Positions 1 through 6,508 of a DNA stretch of 64,000 nt are shown here, one piece after another (within the stretch, counting starts at the first letter, position 1; each line of letters opens with the position of its first letter). Under the pieces are notes generated by a model that ran no database searches, was not told the DNA's origin, and saw nothing but the letters and a program-made list of their open reading frames with translations. The DNA lies in NCBI GenBank assembly GCA_947363565.1, contig CANAPP010000010.1, forward strand, positions 1 to 64,000, given 5' to 3'. The stretch is from an uncultured Lachnospiraceae bacterium. Its GTDB lineage: Bacteria > Bacillota > Clostridia > Lachnospirales > Lachnospiraceae. The position numbers and the translations under genes are program-made.

Positions 1-54
1 GGGGGAGGGTATAATAAGCGAAGCGGCAGATTTGCAAAGAAAATTATGATATAG
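1..54 (+). other. possible 3' end of an upstream coding region
   Basis: Reading frame 1 is open from the window edge to a TAG at 52-54 and encodes a short basic tail ending KKIMI. It could be the C-terminus of a gene lying mostly outside the window, but 17 codons are too few to identify it or to exclude chance. Confidence 0.2.
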
Positions 55-71
55 AATTTGGAGAAAGTAAG

Positions 72-1112
72 ATGGGAAAGACACGCCAATGGATAATTTC
101 AATTGTTGTATTTCTTTTGATCGGTATAATACTGTTTTTAAATATTTCTGATATTCTGCGGAAAAAATCAGGCGGAGAATCTGATATGATCCATTCCTTT
201 TACCAGATAGAGAAAGACACGCTGGACGTGCTCTGCCTCGGGAGCAGCCATGGATATTCAGCCATTCAGCCGAATACCCTTTGGAAAGAATTCGGGCTGG
301 CGTCTTATGTGATGTGCAGCCAGAAGCAAAGCATAGGAAGTTCATATTATCTGCTGAAAGAGGCTTTAAACTACCAGAAGCCGAAGATCGTCCTGCTGGA
401 ATCATACTATTTTTATTTTGGCCGAAAATATACGGAAGAAGGTTCTCTGCGGATGGGCTTTGACGGTATGCGGATGGGCCGGGTGAAGTGGGAGATGGTC
501 CAAGATTTTTTGGGCGAGCTTTCGGTGAAAGATAAATTGTCATATTATCTGCCGTTTTTAGAGTACCATAGCAGATGGGATTCTCTGGAGGGTTTGGATT
601 TTCATCCGAAAAATTATCTGAAAGGCTCTATTTTAGATTTCACGGTATATCCCATGGAGGAGCCGGCGCTGCCTGATGAGGGACGTAAGATCCCGGATAT
701 TTCGTATGAATATTTTGAAAAGATCATATCACTTTGCAGGGAACATGATATACAGCTTATTCTATATGCAGCGCCTTACGGATATGAGAATGAAGCGGGC
801 TATGAAAAATATATGAAAAGGCAGAAGATAAATATCACGTTGGAATCTTATCTTGAAAAAAAGAATATACCGTTTATCTATTATCAGAAGAATAATGTGG
901 CAGATTTGGATTATCAGGCGGACTTCCGGGATTATACCCACCTGAATATAAATGGTTCTATAAAATTGACCAGAAATCTGGGGGACTATATGAAGAAGAA
1001 TTATACCCTCCCGGATCATCGCCAGGAAGATCAGTACCGGTCGTGGTGGGCTGATTATGACAGATTTGAAAAAGATATGGCAGAGGCCAGAAAAAATATT
1101 CAGGAAGAATAG
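72..1112 (+). CDS. SGNH/DltD-like membrane-anchored protein of an O-acylation pair
   Basis: 346 aa. One N-terminal membrane segment (about residues 8-28) is followed by an extracytoplasmic SGNH-like domain. The nucleophile-type block is LGSSH (56-60), and a late D-x-x-H pair (D287, H290) completes the expected catalytic layout. A GGAGAAAG ribosome site lies 4 nt before the ATG. An MBOAT acyltransferase gene follows after 36 nt. Such pairs (AlgI with AlgJ/X, DltB with DltD, PatA/PatB) are known to move acyl groups across the membrane onto cell-wall polymers or exopolysaccharide. Here the acceptor is unknown. The function is inferred from family and pairing; overall similarity to characterised members looks low. 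Confidence 0.7.
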   Translation: MGKTRQWIISIVVFLLIGIILFLNISDILRKKSGGESDMIHSFYQIEKDTLDVLCLGSSHGYSAIQPNTLWKEFGLASYVMCSQKQSIGSSYYLLKEALNYQKPKIVLLESYYFYFGRKYTEEGSLRMGFDGMRMGRVKWEMVQDFLGELSVKDKLSYYLPFLEYHSRWDSLEGLDFHPKNYLKGSILDFTVYPMEEPALPDEGRKIPDISYEYFEKIISLCREHDIQLILYAAPYGYENEAGYEKYMKRQKINITLESYLEKKNIPFIYYQKNNVADLDYQADFRDYTHLNINGSIKLTRNLGDYMKKNYTLPDHRQEDQYRSWWADYDRFEKDMAEARKNIQEE

Positions 1113-1148
1113 TACGGTCAATTCATATGAACACGGAGGAAATAAGTT

Positions 1149-2642
1149 ATGTTGTTTAATTCCCTGGAATTTTTATTATCTTTCCCGCTGGTTTGTTTGT
1201 GTTATTACGTTATACCGTACCGGGCAAGGTATTTGTTTTTGCTTGCGTTCAGTTATTTCTTTTATATGTGCTGGAATCCCAGATATGCGCTTTTGATGCT
1301 GACATCCACAGCGATTACATTTATCTCGGGATTGCTTATAGAATCAGCGGACAAAGCAGAGGATGAAAAGGAAAGGATCCGCAGAAAAAATATGTATGTA
1401 GCGCTTTCTTTTATCAGCAATCTGGCGATATTATTTTTCTTCAAATATTTTGATTTTGCCGCCGGCACGGTTGTCAGGGTTTTATCTATGGCAGGGATTC
1501 AGGCACAGCTTCCTGCATTTGATGTTGTACTTCCGGTTGGGATTTCGTTTTATACCTTCCAGGCGTTAAGTTATACGATGGATGTATATAGAAAAGATAT
1601 TTATGCGGAACACAATTTTTTCAAATACGCATTGTTTGTGTCATTTTTTCCGCAGCTTGTTGCAGGGCCTATCGAGCGGTCGAAAAATCTGCTCATTCAG
1701 ATCAACGAAAAGCATAAGTTTGATTTTGAGCGTGTCCGGAGCGGGCTGTTATTGATGCTGTACGGATATTTTCAGAAAGTCGTGCTGGCGGAATATCTTG
1801 CCCTTGTCGTTGACAGTGTATATAACACTTATACAGAACGGACAGGCTTCCAGCTGCTGGTCGCGACAATCTGTTTTGCGTTCCAGATTTACTGTGATTT
1901 TGGGAGCTACTCGAATATAGCTGTCGGCTCCGCAAGAATTATGGGATTTCGGCTTATGGAAAACTTCAATACACCGTATTTTGCGGTATCGGTGTCCGAT
2001 TTTTGGAGAAGATGGCATATCTCACTTTCAACATGGTTCCGCGATTACCTGTATATTCCTCTTGGCGGGAACCGGAAAGGGAAAGTCCGTAAGTGGATGA
2101 ATCAGATGATCGTATTTCTTGTCAGCGGGTTATGGCACGGTGCAAGCTGGCATTTTGTCATATGGGGCGGAATGAACGGCGCTTACCAGGTGATCGGCGA
2201 GTGGATGCGGCCGTATAAAGAAAAGGCGGTAAAAATGCTTAAGATAGATACGGCGGCGCCCAGTCATAAGCTGTTAAAGATGCTGGTTACGTTCGGGCTT
2301 GTGGATATCAGCTGGGTATTTTTCCGCGCATCCTTCCGGCAGGGGCTTTCGATACTGAAAACGATAGCAGGATTCAGGGAGGATTACTGGTTTACCTGGG
2401 GAAATAATCTTCAGGCAATGGGACTGACACTGGCGACGAGGAATGTACTTATTGTGGCGTTTTTTATTTTGCTCGCGGCAGATGTATGTAAGTATCGTGG
2501 TATGGATATGATCGAGTGGGTGTGCAGGCAGGGGATATGGCTGCGCTGGCTCATATATTTTTCGGGTTTTTTCGGGATTATCATTTTCGGCGTATATGGT
2601 CCCAGGTTTGACGCAAGCCAGTTTATCTATTTTCAATTCTAG
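1149..2642 (+). CDS. MBOAT family O-acyltransferase (AlgI/DltB type)
   Basis: 497 aa polytopic membrane protein. It carries the family hallmark histidines: one in WRRWHIS (H290) and the invariant one in LWHGASWH (H330). MBOAT proteins of this branch take an activated acyl group on the cytoplasmic side and pass it outward, with the neighbouring SGNH protein completing transfer to a surface glycan or teichoic acid. An ACGGAGGAA ribosome site precedes the ATG. No dlt genes or polysaccharide synthesis genes are in view, so acetylation of an envelope polysaccharide is the likeliest job but the substrate is open. Family assignment is firm. Confidence 0.88.
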   Translation: MLFNSLEFLLSFPLVCLCYYVIPYRARYLFLLAFSYFFYMCWNPRYALLMLTSTAITFISGLLIESADKAEDEKERIRRKNMYVALSFISNLAILFFFKYFDFAAGTVVRVLSMAGIQAQLPAFDVVLPVGISFYTFQALSYTMDVYRKDIYAEHNFFKYALFVSFFPQLVAGPIERSKNLLIQINEKHKFDFERVRSGLLLMLYGYFQKVVLAEYLALVVDSVYNTYTERTGFQLLVATICFAFQIYCDFGSYSNIAVGSARIMGFRLMENFNTPYFAVSVSDFWRRWHISLSTWFRDYLYIPLGGNRKGKVRKWMNQMIVFLVSGLWHGASWHFVIWGGMNGAYQVIGEWMRPYKEKAVKMLKIDTAAPSHKLLKMLVTFGLVDISWVFFRASFRQGLSILKTIAGFREDYWFTWGNNLQAMGLTLATRNVLIVAFFILLAADVCKYRGMDMIEWVCRQGIWLRWLIYFSGFFGIIIFGVYGPRFDASQFIYFQF

Positions 2643-2727
2643 TTAAGGGGACGGCTTCCCGGGGAATTGAACGCTGGCAGATGCCTTTTCGTATGAAAAA
2701 TGATACATCAAAATCCCGGCAAAATGG

Positions 2728-2756
2728 TTGACATTATGGGTTGGCTGTGATATTAT
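2728..2756 (+). promoter_or_regulatory. sigma-A promoter of the sodium:solute symporter gene
   Basis: A perfect -35 TTGACA (2728-2733) and a -10 TATTAT (2751-2756) are separated by exactly 17 nt. The start of transcription should fall near 2763. The reading frame of the downstream gene stays open back to a TTG inside this -35 box, which therefore cannot be the translation start. Confidence 0.85.
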
Positions 2757-2771
2757 TTCAACGTACTTTAA

Positions 2772-2798
2772 TGCTTTAAAGCGTAACGCTTTAAAGCA
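2772..2798 (+). promoter_or_regulatory. palindromic operator in the symporter leader
   Basis: Two copies of the self-complementary 10-mer GCTTTAAAGC lie on either side of GTAAC, and flanking T and A extend the symmetry. The whole 27 bp is palindromic except at its centre. It sits about 10 nt after the predicted transcription start, a position suited to a repressor roadblock; an RNA hairpin is also possible. The binding protein is not identifiable. Confidence 0.6.
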
Positions 2799-2829
2799 GG
2801 AACTAAGAAGGAAAGTTGAGGGAACTTTT

Positions 2830-4356
2830 ATGGCAGTCAAATTATTTTTACTTGTGATTTTCTTTGCGGTGATGGTGTCGGTAGGGCTTTACAGCAGGAG
2901 ACATGCCACAAGCGTTGACGGGTTCGTGCTGGGCGGGCGTTCGGTAGGGCCGTGGCTTACGGCGTTTGCCTACGGTACGTCCTACTTTTCAGCGGTCGTG
3001 TTCGTGGGTTACGCGGGGCAGTTCGGCTGGAAGTACGGGATGGCGTCCACTTGGATCGGTCTTGGCAACGCGGTGATCGGGAGCCTTCTCGCGTGGGTAG
3101 TCTTAGGGCGGCGCACGAAGGTCATGACCCAGAAATTGAATTCCAAGACGATGCCGGATTTCTTCGGGGAGCGGTATGAGAGCAAGGCGCTGAAGATTGC
3201 GGCGTCGGTTATCGTATTTATATTCCTGATTCCATACACGGCATCGGTTTATAATGGATTGTCCCGGCTTTTCGGGATGGCGTTTAACATTCCGTATACA
3301 TACTGCGTTATCGGCATGGCGGTGTTCACCGGGGTCTATGTAATCCTGGGCGGCTATATGGCGACGGCGATCAATGACTTTATCCAGGGAATCATCATGC
3401 TGGTGGGTATCTGTGCGGTCATCGGAGCGGTGCTTTCCGGGCAGGGAGGGCTTATCGAGGCGATTCGGAAAATGGCGGAGATGCCGAGCGATGTTCCGGT
3501 GACTTTGGGGCAGCCAGGGGCGTTTACTTCATTTTTAGGACCGGATCCTTTGAACCTCCTTGGGGTCGTGATATTGACTTCCCTTGGGACATGGGGTCTT
3601 CCGCAGATGGTTGGAAAATTCTATGCGATCAAAGATGAAAAATCCATCAATACGGGAACGGTCATCTCTACCATTTTTGCGGTGATCATCTCCGGTGGGT
3701 GTTATTTCCTCGGCGGATTCGGGCGGCTGTTTGACAATGAGACGCTCTATGATGAGACGGGGGCAGTGATCTTTGACGGGATTGTGCCGTTCATGCTCTC
3801 CACGCTGCCGGATATCCTGATCGGCGTGGTGGTGGTGCTTGTGCTGTCGGCGTCTATGTCTACGCTGGCGTCGCTTGTGCTGACATCGAGCTCTACGCTG
3901 ACCCTTGACCTTCTGAAAGACAATGTGATGAAGGATATGGACGAGAAGAAACAGGTGCGGACGATGCAGGTGCTGGTGGTGTTCTTTATCGTGCTGTCTG
4001 TAGTGATCGCCCTTGACCCGCCGACCTTTATCGCCCAGCTTATGGGAATCTCATGGGGCGCTCTTGCGGGAGCATTTTTAGCACCGTTCATGTACGGGCT
4101 GTACTGGAAAGGCGTAACGAGGGCGGCTGTGTGGGCGAGCTTTGCGGCAGGCGTGGGGATTACGGTGTCCAATATGTATTTCCACTATATTGCCTCTCCG
4201 ATCAATGCGGGGGCGGCGGCGATGATTGCAGGGCTTATCGTAGTCCCGGCGGTGAGCGCGGTGACGCCGAAACTTGAGAAGGCGAAGATGGATGAGATCT
4301 TTATGTGCTATGAAGAGAAAGTGACGATTTCAAAGAAACGCTCCTTGGAAGAATAA
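2830..4356 (+). CDS. sodium:solute symporter (SSS family)
   Basis: 508 aa from the ATG at 2830, which has a GAGGGA ribosome site and lies after the promoter and operator. It is a polytopic protein with the SSS opening pattern: a first membrane helix, then a DGFVLGGRSVGPW stretch and a TSYFSA stretch around the sodium-binding region. Family members import amino acids, sugars, organic acids or sialic acid with Na+. The sequence does not tell which. The gene is monocistronic: own promoter upstream and a strong terminator at 4381-4414. Family is certain, substrate unknown. Confidence 0.88.
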   Translation: MAVKLFLLVIFFAVMVSVGLYSRRHATSVDGFVLGGRSVGPWLTAFAYGTSYFSAVVFVGYAGQFGWKYGMASTWIGLGNAVIGSLLAWVVLGRRTKVMTQKLNSKTMPDFFGERYESKALKIAASVIVFIFLIPYTASVYNGLSRLFGMAFNIPYTYCVIGMAVFTGVYVILGGYMATAINDFIQGIIMLVGICAVIGAVLSGQGGLIEAIRKMAEMPSDVPVTLGQPGAFTSFLGPDPLNLLGVVILTSLGTWGLPQMVGKFYAIKDEKSINTGTVISTIFAVIISGGCYFLGGFGRLFDNETLYDETGAVIFDGIVPFMLSTLPDILIGVVVVLVLSASMSTLASLVLTSSSTLTLDLLKDNVMKDMDEKKQVRTMQVLVVFFIVLSVVIALDPPTFIAQLMGISWGALAGAFLAPFMYGLYWKGVTRAAVWASFAAGVGITVSNMYFHYIASPINAGAAAMIAGLIVVPAVSAVTPKLEKAKMDEIFMCYEEKVTISKKRSLEE

Positions 4357-4380
4357 GGTATAGATGGGACAAAGTCTCCG

Positions 4381-4414
4381 GCCAGAACAGGATTCCTGTT
4401 CTGGCTGTGTTTTT
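4381..4414 (+). terminator. intrinsic terminator of the symporter gene
   Basis: An 11-bp perfect stem (4381-4391 with 4395-4405) has a 3-nt loop and is followed by TGTGTTTTT. The stretch from here to the TetR operator (4519) holds only an imperfect GGGCAG/CTGCCC hairpin and no gene. Confidence 0.85.
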
Positions 4415-4518
4415 GATTACAACAGTTATGGCTCAGGGCAGAGGAGGATGCAATTTGCTGGTCATCTGCTTTTTGCTGCCCGGGAACGATTAAAACCTCA
4501 AAATTTTTTGAAAATACA

Positions 4519-4566
4519 TTGACACAGTGTCAGAATTATGTCAGTATATTTACACAGCGTCAGAAT
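4519..4566 (+). promoter_or_regulatory. duplicated operator/promoter of the TetR gene
   Basis: TGACACAGTGTCA (4520-4532) is a perfect inverted repeat around one base. A diverged second copy (TTTACACAGCGTCAGAAT, 4549-4566) lies 30 bp downstream in direct orientation. The first copy overlaps a TTGACA -35-like hexamer (4519-4524). TGACA/TGTCA half-sites are typical of TetR-family operators, so autoregulation by the adjacent regulator is likely. Confidence 0.65.
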
Positions 4567-4589
4567 AGGAAGCGGAGGAAGGGATATGG

Positions 4590-5234
4590 ATGCCGAAGGG
4601 ATCGCCGGAGCTTACGAAAAAACGGAAAGAAGAGATTTTAGATGCCTGTGAGCAGATTTATCGGTCACAGGGGTTTTATGGGGTGACAGTCAAAGAGATC
4701 AGCACAAAGATTAGCCTTACCAGGCCGGCCATTTATAATTATTTTGAGACGAAAGAAGAGATCCTTCTAGGGTTGCTTGTCAGGGAATATGAAGGGTGGT
4801 GCGGGGAGCTGGAGGAGTTGATCGGCCTGGCTAAAGGGCTGAGCTGTACAGGGCTTTCGGCACAGATGGCGCACACGCTGGAGGATAAGGAGACACTTCT
4901 TCGTATCCTCAATATGAATCTTTTTGAAATTGAGCAGAACAGCCGCATGGAGCGTCTTGCTGAGTTTAAACGTCAGTTTCTAAGGTCTATCCATGCGATG
5001 AGCGGTATTTTACGGGCGTATCGAACAGAGGCAAAAGATTCGGAATGTGAGGAGTTCTGGCAGACATTTTCAGCGTTTTTATTCGGGGTATATCCGTTTA
5101 CGGTCCATACGGAAAAGCAGATTGAGGCGATGCGGCTGGCCGGGGTCAGGATGAGTGAACCGACCATCTACGAGATGGTATACCGGTGTCTGGTAAAATT
5201 GATTGGGGATAAAGAACCCCTTGATGTAAAGTAG
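4590..5234 (+). CDS. TetR/AcrR family transcriptional regulator
   Basis: 214 aa. The N-terminal TetR DNA-binding domain occupies about residues 8-60. Its helix-turn-helix reads through VKEISTKISLTRPAIYNYF and continues with TKEEIL, the usual TetR pattern. The C-terminal ligand/dimer domain is not assignable to a ligand class. GGAGG (4574-4578) precedes the ATG by 11 nt. Two operator-like copies upstream suggest autorepression. The next gene is on the other strand, so the regulated target is not obvious from context. A target elsewhere in the genome, or only itself, is possible. Confidence 0.85.
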   Translation: MPKGSPELTKKRKEEILDACEQIYRSQGFYGVTVKEISTKISLTRPAIYNYFETKEEILLGLLVREYEGWCGELEELIGLAKGLSCTGLSAQMAHTLEDKETLLRILNMNLFEIEQNSRMERLAEFKRQFLRSIHAMSGILRAYRTEAKDSECEEFWQTFSAFLFGVYPFTVHTEKQIEAMRLAGVRMSEPTIYEMVYRCLVKLIGDKEPLDVK

Positions 5235-5270
5235 CCGTCGTTCTATCCGGTGCTGATGGCTGCCCGGTGT

Positions 5271-5335
5271 ATCCGCTCCATCTGCTTCAACTAGAACACC
5301 AGCCGTCCGTTCCGGGTGAAGCAGATGGAGCGGAT
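5271..5335. repeat. 19-bp perfect inverted repeat between converging genes
   Basis: The arms 5271-5289 and 5317-5335 are exact reverse complements, separated by 27 nt. No T-run follows on either strand, so it is not a standard intrinsic terminator. It could still stop converging transcription from the TetR and thioredoxin genes. The right arm continues as an open frame (MERMEKIQEYFSR, stop at 5363-5365), which might be a fossil of a longer gene. Confidence 0.6.
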
Positions 5336-5362
5336 GGAAAAGATACAGGAGTATTTCTCGCG

Positions 5363-5671
5363 TTAATCCGCCAGCAGGGCAAGGATTTCCGACTTCGGCC
5401 TTGCGCCAGCGGACTGGCTGACAACCTTGCCGTTTTTTATCACCACCAGTGTCGGTATGCTTAGGACCTTAAATGAGCGCGCCAGTTCCGGATCTGTGTC
5501 TATGTTGATCTTGCCGACCAGGTATTGGGTGTTTTCCCTGGCAATTTCATCCACCAGGGGCGATACCGCGCGGCAGGGGCCGCACCAGTCAGCGTAGAAA
5601 TCCAGAAGTACTGGTTTGTCACTGGCTTTGACAGAATGGAAATTATTTTTGTTTACCGTAAGTACAGACAT
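5363..5671 (-). CDS. thioredoxin
   Basis: 102 aa, normal thioredoxin length. The active site WCGPC is at residues 29-33 and the cis-proline loop is SIPTLV (71-76). It is a cytoplasmic dithiol/disulfide oxidoreductase that reduces protein disulfides with electrons from thioredoxin reductase, which is not in the window. The start at 5671 is set by AAGGAAGG 8 nt upstream on the reverse strand; the frame runs further upstream but without a ribosome site. A flavodoxin is divergently transcribed from the same 162-bp spacer, so both may answer to a redox signal. Family assignment is firm. Confidence 0.93.
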   Translation of the reverse strand: MSVLTVNKNNFHSVKASDKPVLLDFYADWCGPCRAVSPLVDEIARENTQYLVGKINIDTDPELARSFKVLSIPTLVVIKNGKVVSQSAGARPKSEILALLAD

Positions 5672-5731
5672 AATTGTTACCTTCCTTTCTTTTGGTTCTG
5701 GCATTAGTATACCGGAAATCCGATGTTGTTT

Positions 5732-5811
5732 CTGTGATGAAGTCACAGTTATCCGGGGGAAATGATCCGGTGCGGGAAGAATTTGCTCATGATGAGCCAT
5801 AGTTTTAAAAT
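5732..5811 (+). promoter_or_regulatory. divergent thioredoxin/flavodoxin control region
   Basis: The flavodoxin promoter is TTGCTC (5783-5788), 17 nt, TAAAAT (5806-5811). Its spacer contains the palindrome GCTCATGATGAGC (5785-5797). On the thioredoxin side lies the dyad CTGTGA-N5-TCACAG (5732-5748), which resembles a Crp/Fnr half-site pair but with 5 rather than 6 central bases. The dyads are directly visible; regulator identity is not. Confidence 0.5.
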
Positions 5812-5833
5812 AATCAGGAGGAGATGAAACGTT

Positions 5834-6316
5834 ATGGGAAAATTATTAGTAGCCTATTTTTCAGCAAGCGGGGTGACCGAAAGAGCAGCGAAAGCACTTG
5901 CAAAGGCGGCGGATGCGGATCTTTATGAGATCAGGCCTGAGATTCCTTATACGGATGCAGATCTGGACTGGACAAATCCTGCCTCCCGCAGCTCGGCAGA
6001 GATGAAGAAACAGGAGACTTATCCGGCTCTGGCGGACACATCAGCGGATATAGGGGCGTATGAATGTATCTTGGTTGGCTTTCCTATCTGGTGGTATCAG
6101 GCCCCGACGATCATCAACCGGTTTTTGGAGAGCTATGATTTCTCCGGGAAGAAGATTGTCCTGTTTGCGACATCGGGAGGAAGCGGCTTCGGGAAAACGG
6201 CGGAAAAGCTTAGAGGCAGTGTGGCGCCGGATGCGCAGATCATCGAAGGGAAGCTGCTTAACGGAACTTTGTCGGAGGAGAAGCTGGCCGGATGGGTAAA
6301 AAGCCTGAATCTTTAA
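5834..6316 (+). CDS. flavodoxin-like protein (Flavodoxin_4 type)
   Basis: 160 aa. The N-terminal strand and phosphate loop LLVAYFSASGVTERAAK (residues 4-20) is the FMN-binding signature. The second flavin loop is GFPIWWYQAPTIINRF. The third loop, FATSGGSGFGKT, closes the flavin site. This subfamily binds FMN and is usually annotated as a small NAD(P)H-linked or electron-transfer flavoprotein; its partner is unknown. An AGGAGGAGA ribosome site precedes the ATG. The gene has its own promoter and terminator and is divergent from thioredoxin, suggesting a shared redox role. Confidence 0.85.
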   Translation: MGKLLVAYFSASGVTERAAKALAKAADADLYEIRPEIPYTDADLDWTNPASRSSAEMKKQETYPALADTSADIGAYECILVGFPIWWYQAPTIINRFLESYDFSGKKIVLFATSGGSGFGKTAEKLRGSVAPDAQIIEGKLLNGTLSEEKLAGWVKSLNL

Positions 6317-6384
6317 AGCTTGGCGGTAAACAGCAGGCATAGAAGTCATTGTACGGCTCAAAAGCATAATGGATAAAAAACATC

Positions 6385-6419
6385 AAGGGAAGTGATTAAA
6401 TTTAGCACTTCCCTTTTTT
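6385..6419 (+). terminator. intrinsic terminator after the flavodoxin gene
   Basis: AAGGGAAGTG (6385-6394) pairs with CACTTCCCTT (6406-6415) and is followed by a run of T. The loop contains TTAAATTTAG, a 10-mer that recurs 51 bp downstream. Confidence 0.85.
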
Positions 6420-6456
6420 CATGTTCTGTGATAGGATAGGAGAGAGTTAAATTTAG
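6396..6456 (+). repeat. direct repeat TTAAATTTAG upstream of the leuA-araC fusion
   Basis: TTAAATTTAG occurs at 6396-6405 and 6447-6456, spaced 51 bp start to start, close to five helical turns. The second copy lies about 50 bp before the start codon. AraC-family proteins often bind direct repeats. These could be sites for the DNA-binding domain of the downstream protein, but AT-rich chance repetition is not excluded. Confidence 0.3.
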
Positions 6457-6508
6457 ACAATAAAATTGATGAATCTTAATGGTTCTGAGATAAAAGGAGA
6501 TGGATGCG

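Noticed and set aside
2728-2829. Upstream extension of the symporter frame to a TTG
   Set aside because: The TTG is part of a perfect -35 box and the stretch includes the operator; the ATG at 2830 has a ribosome site and starts the usual first helix.
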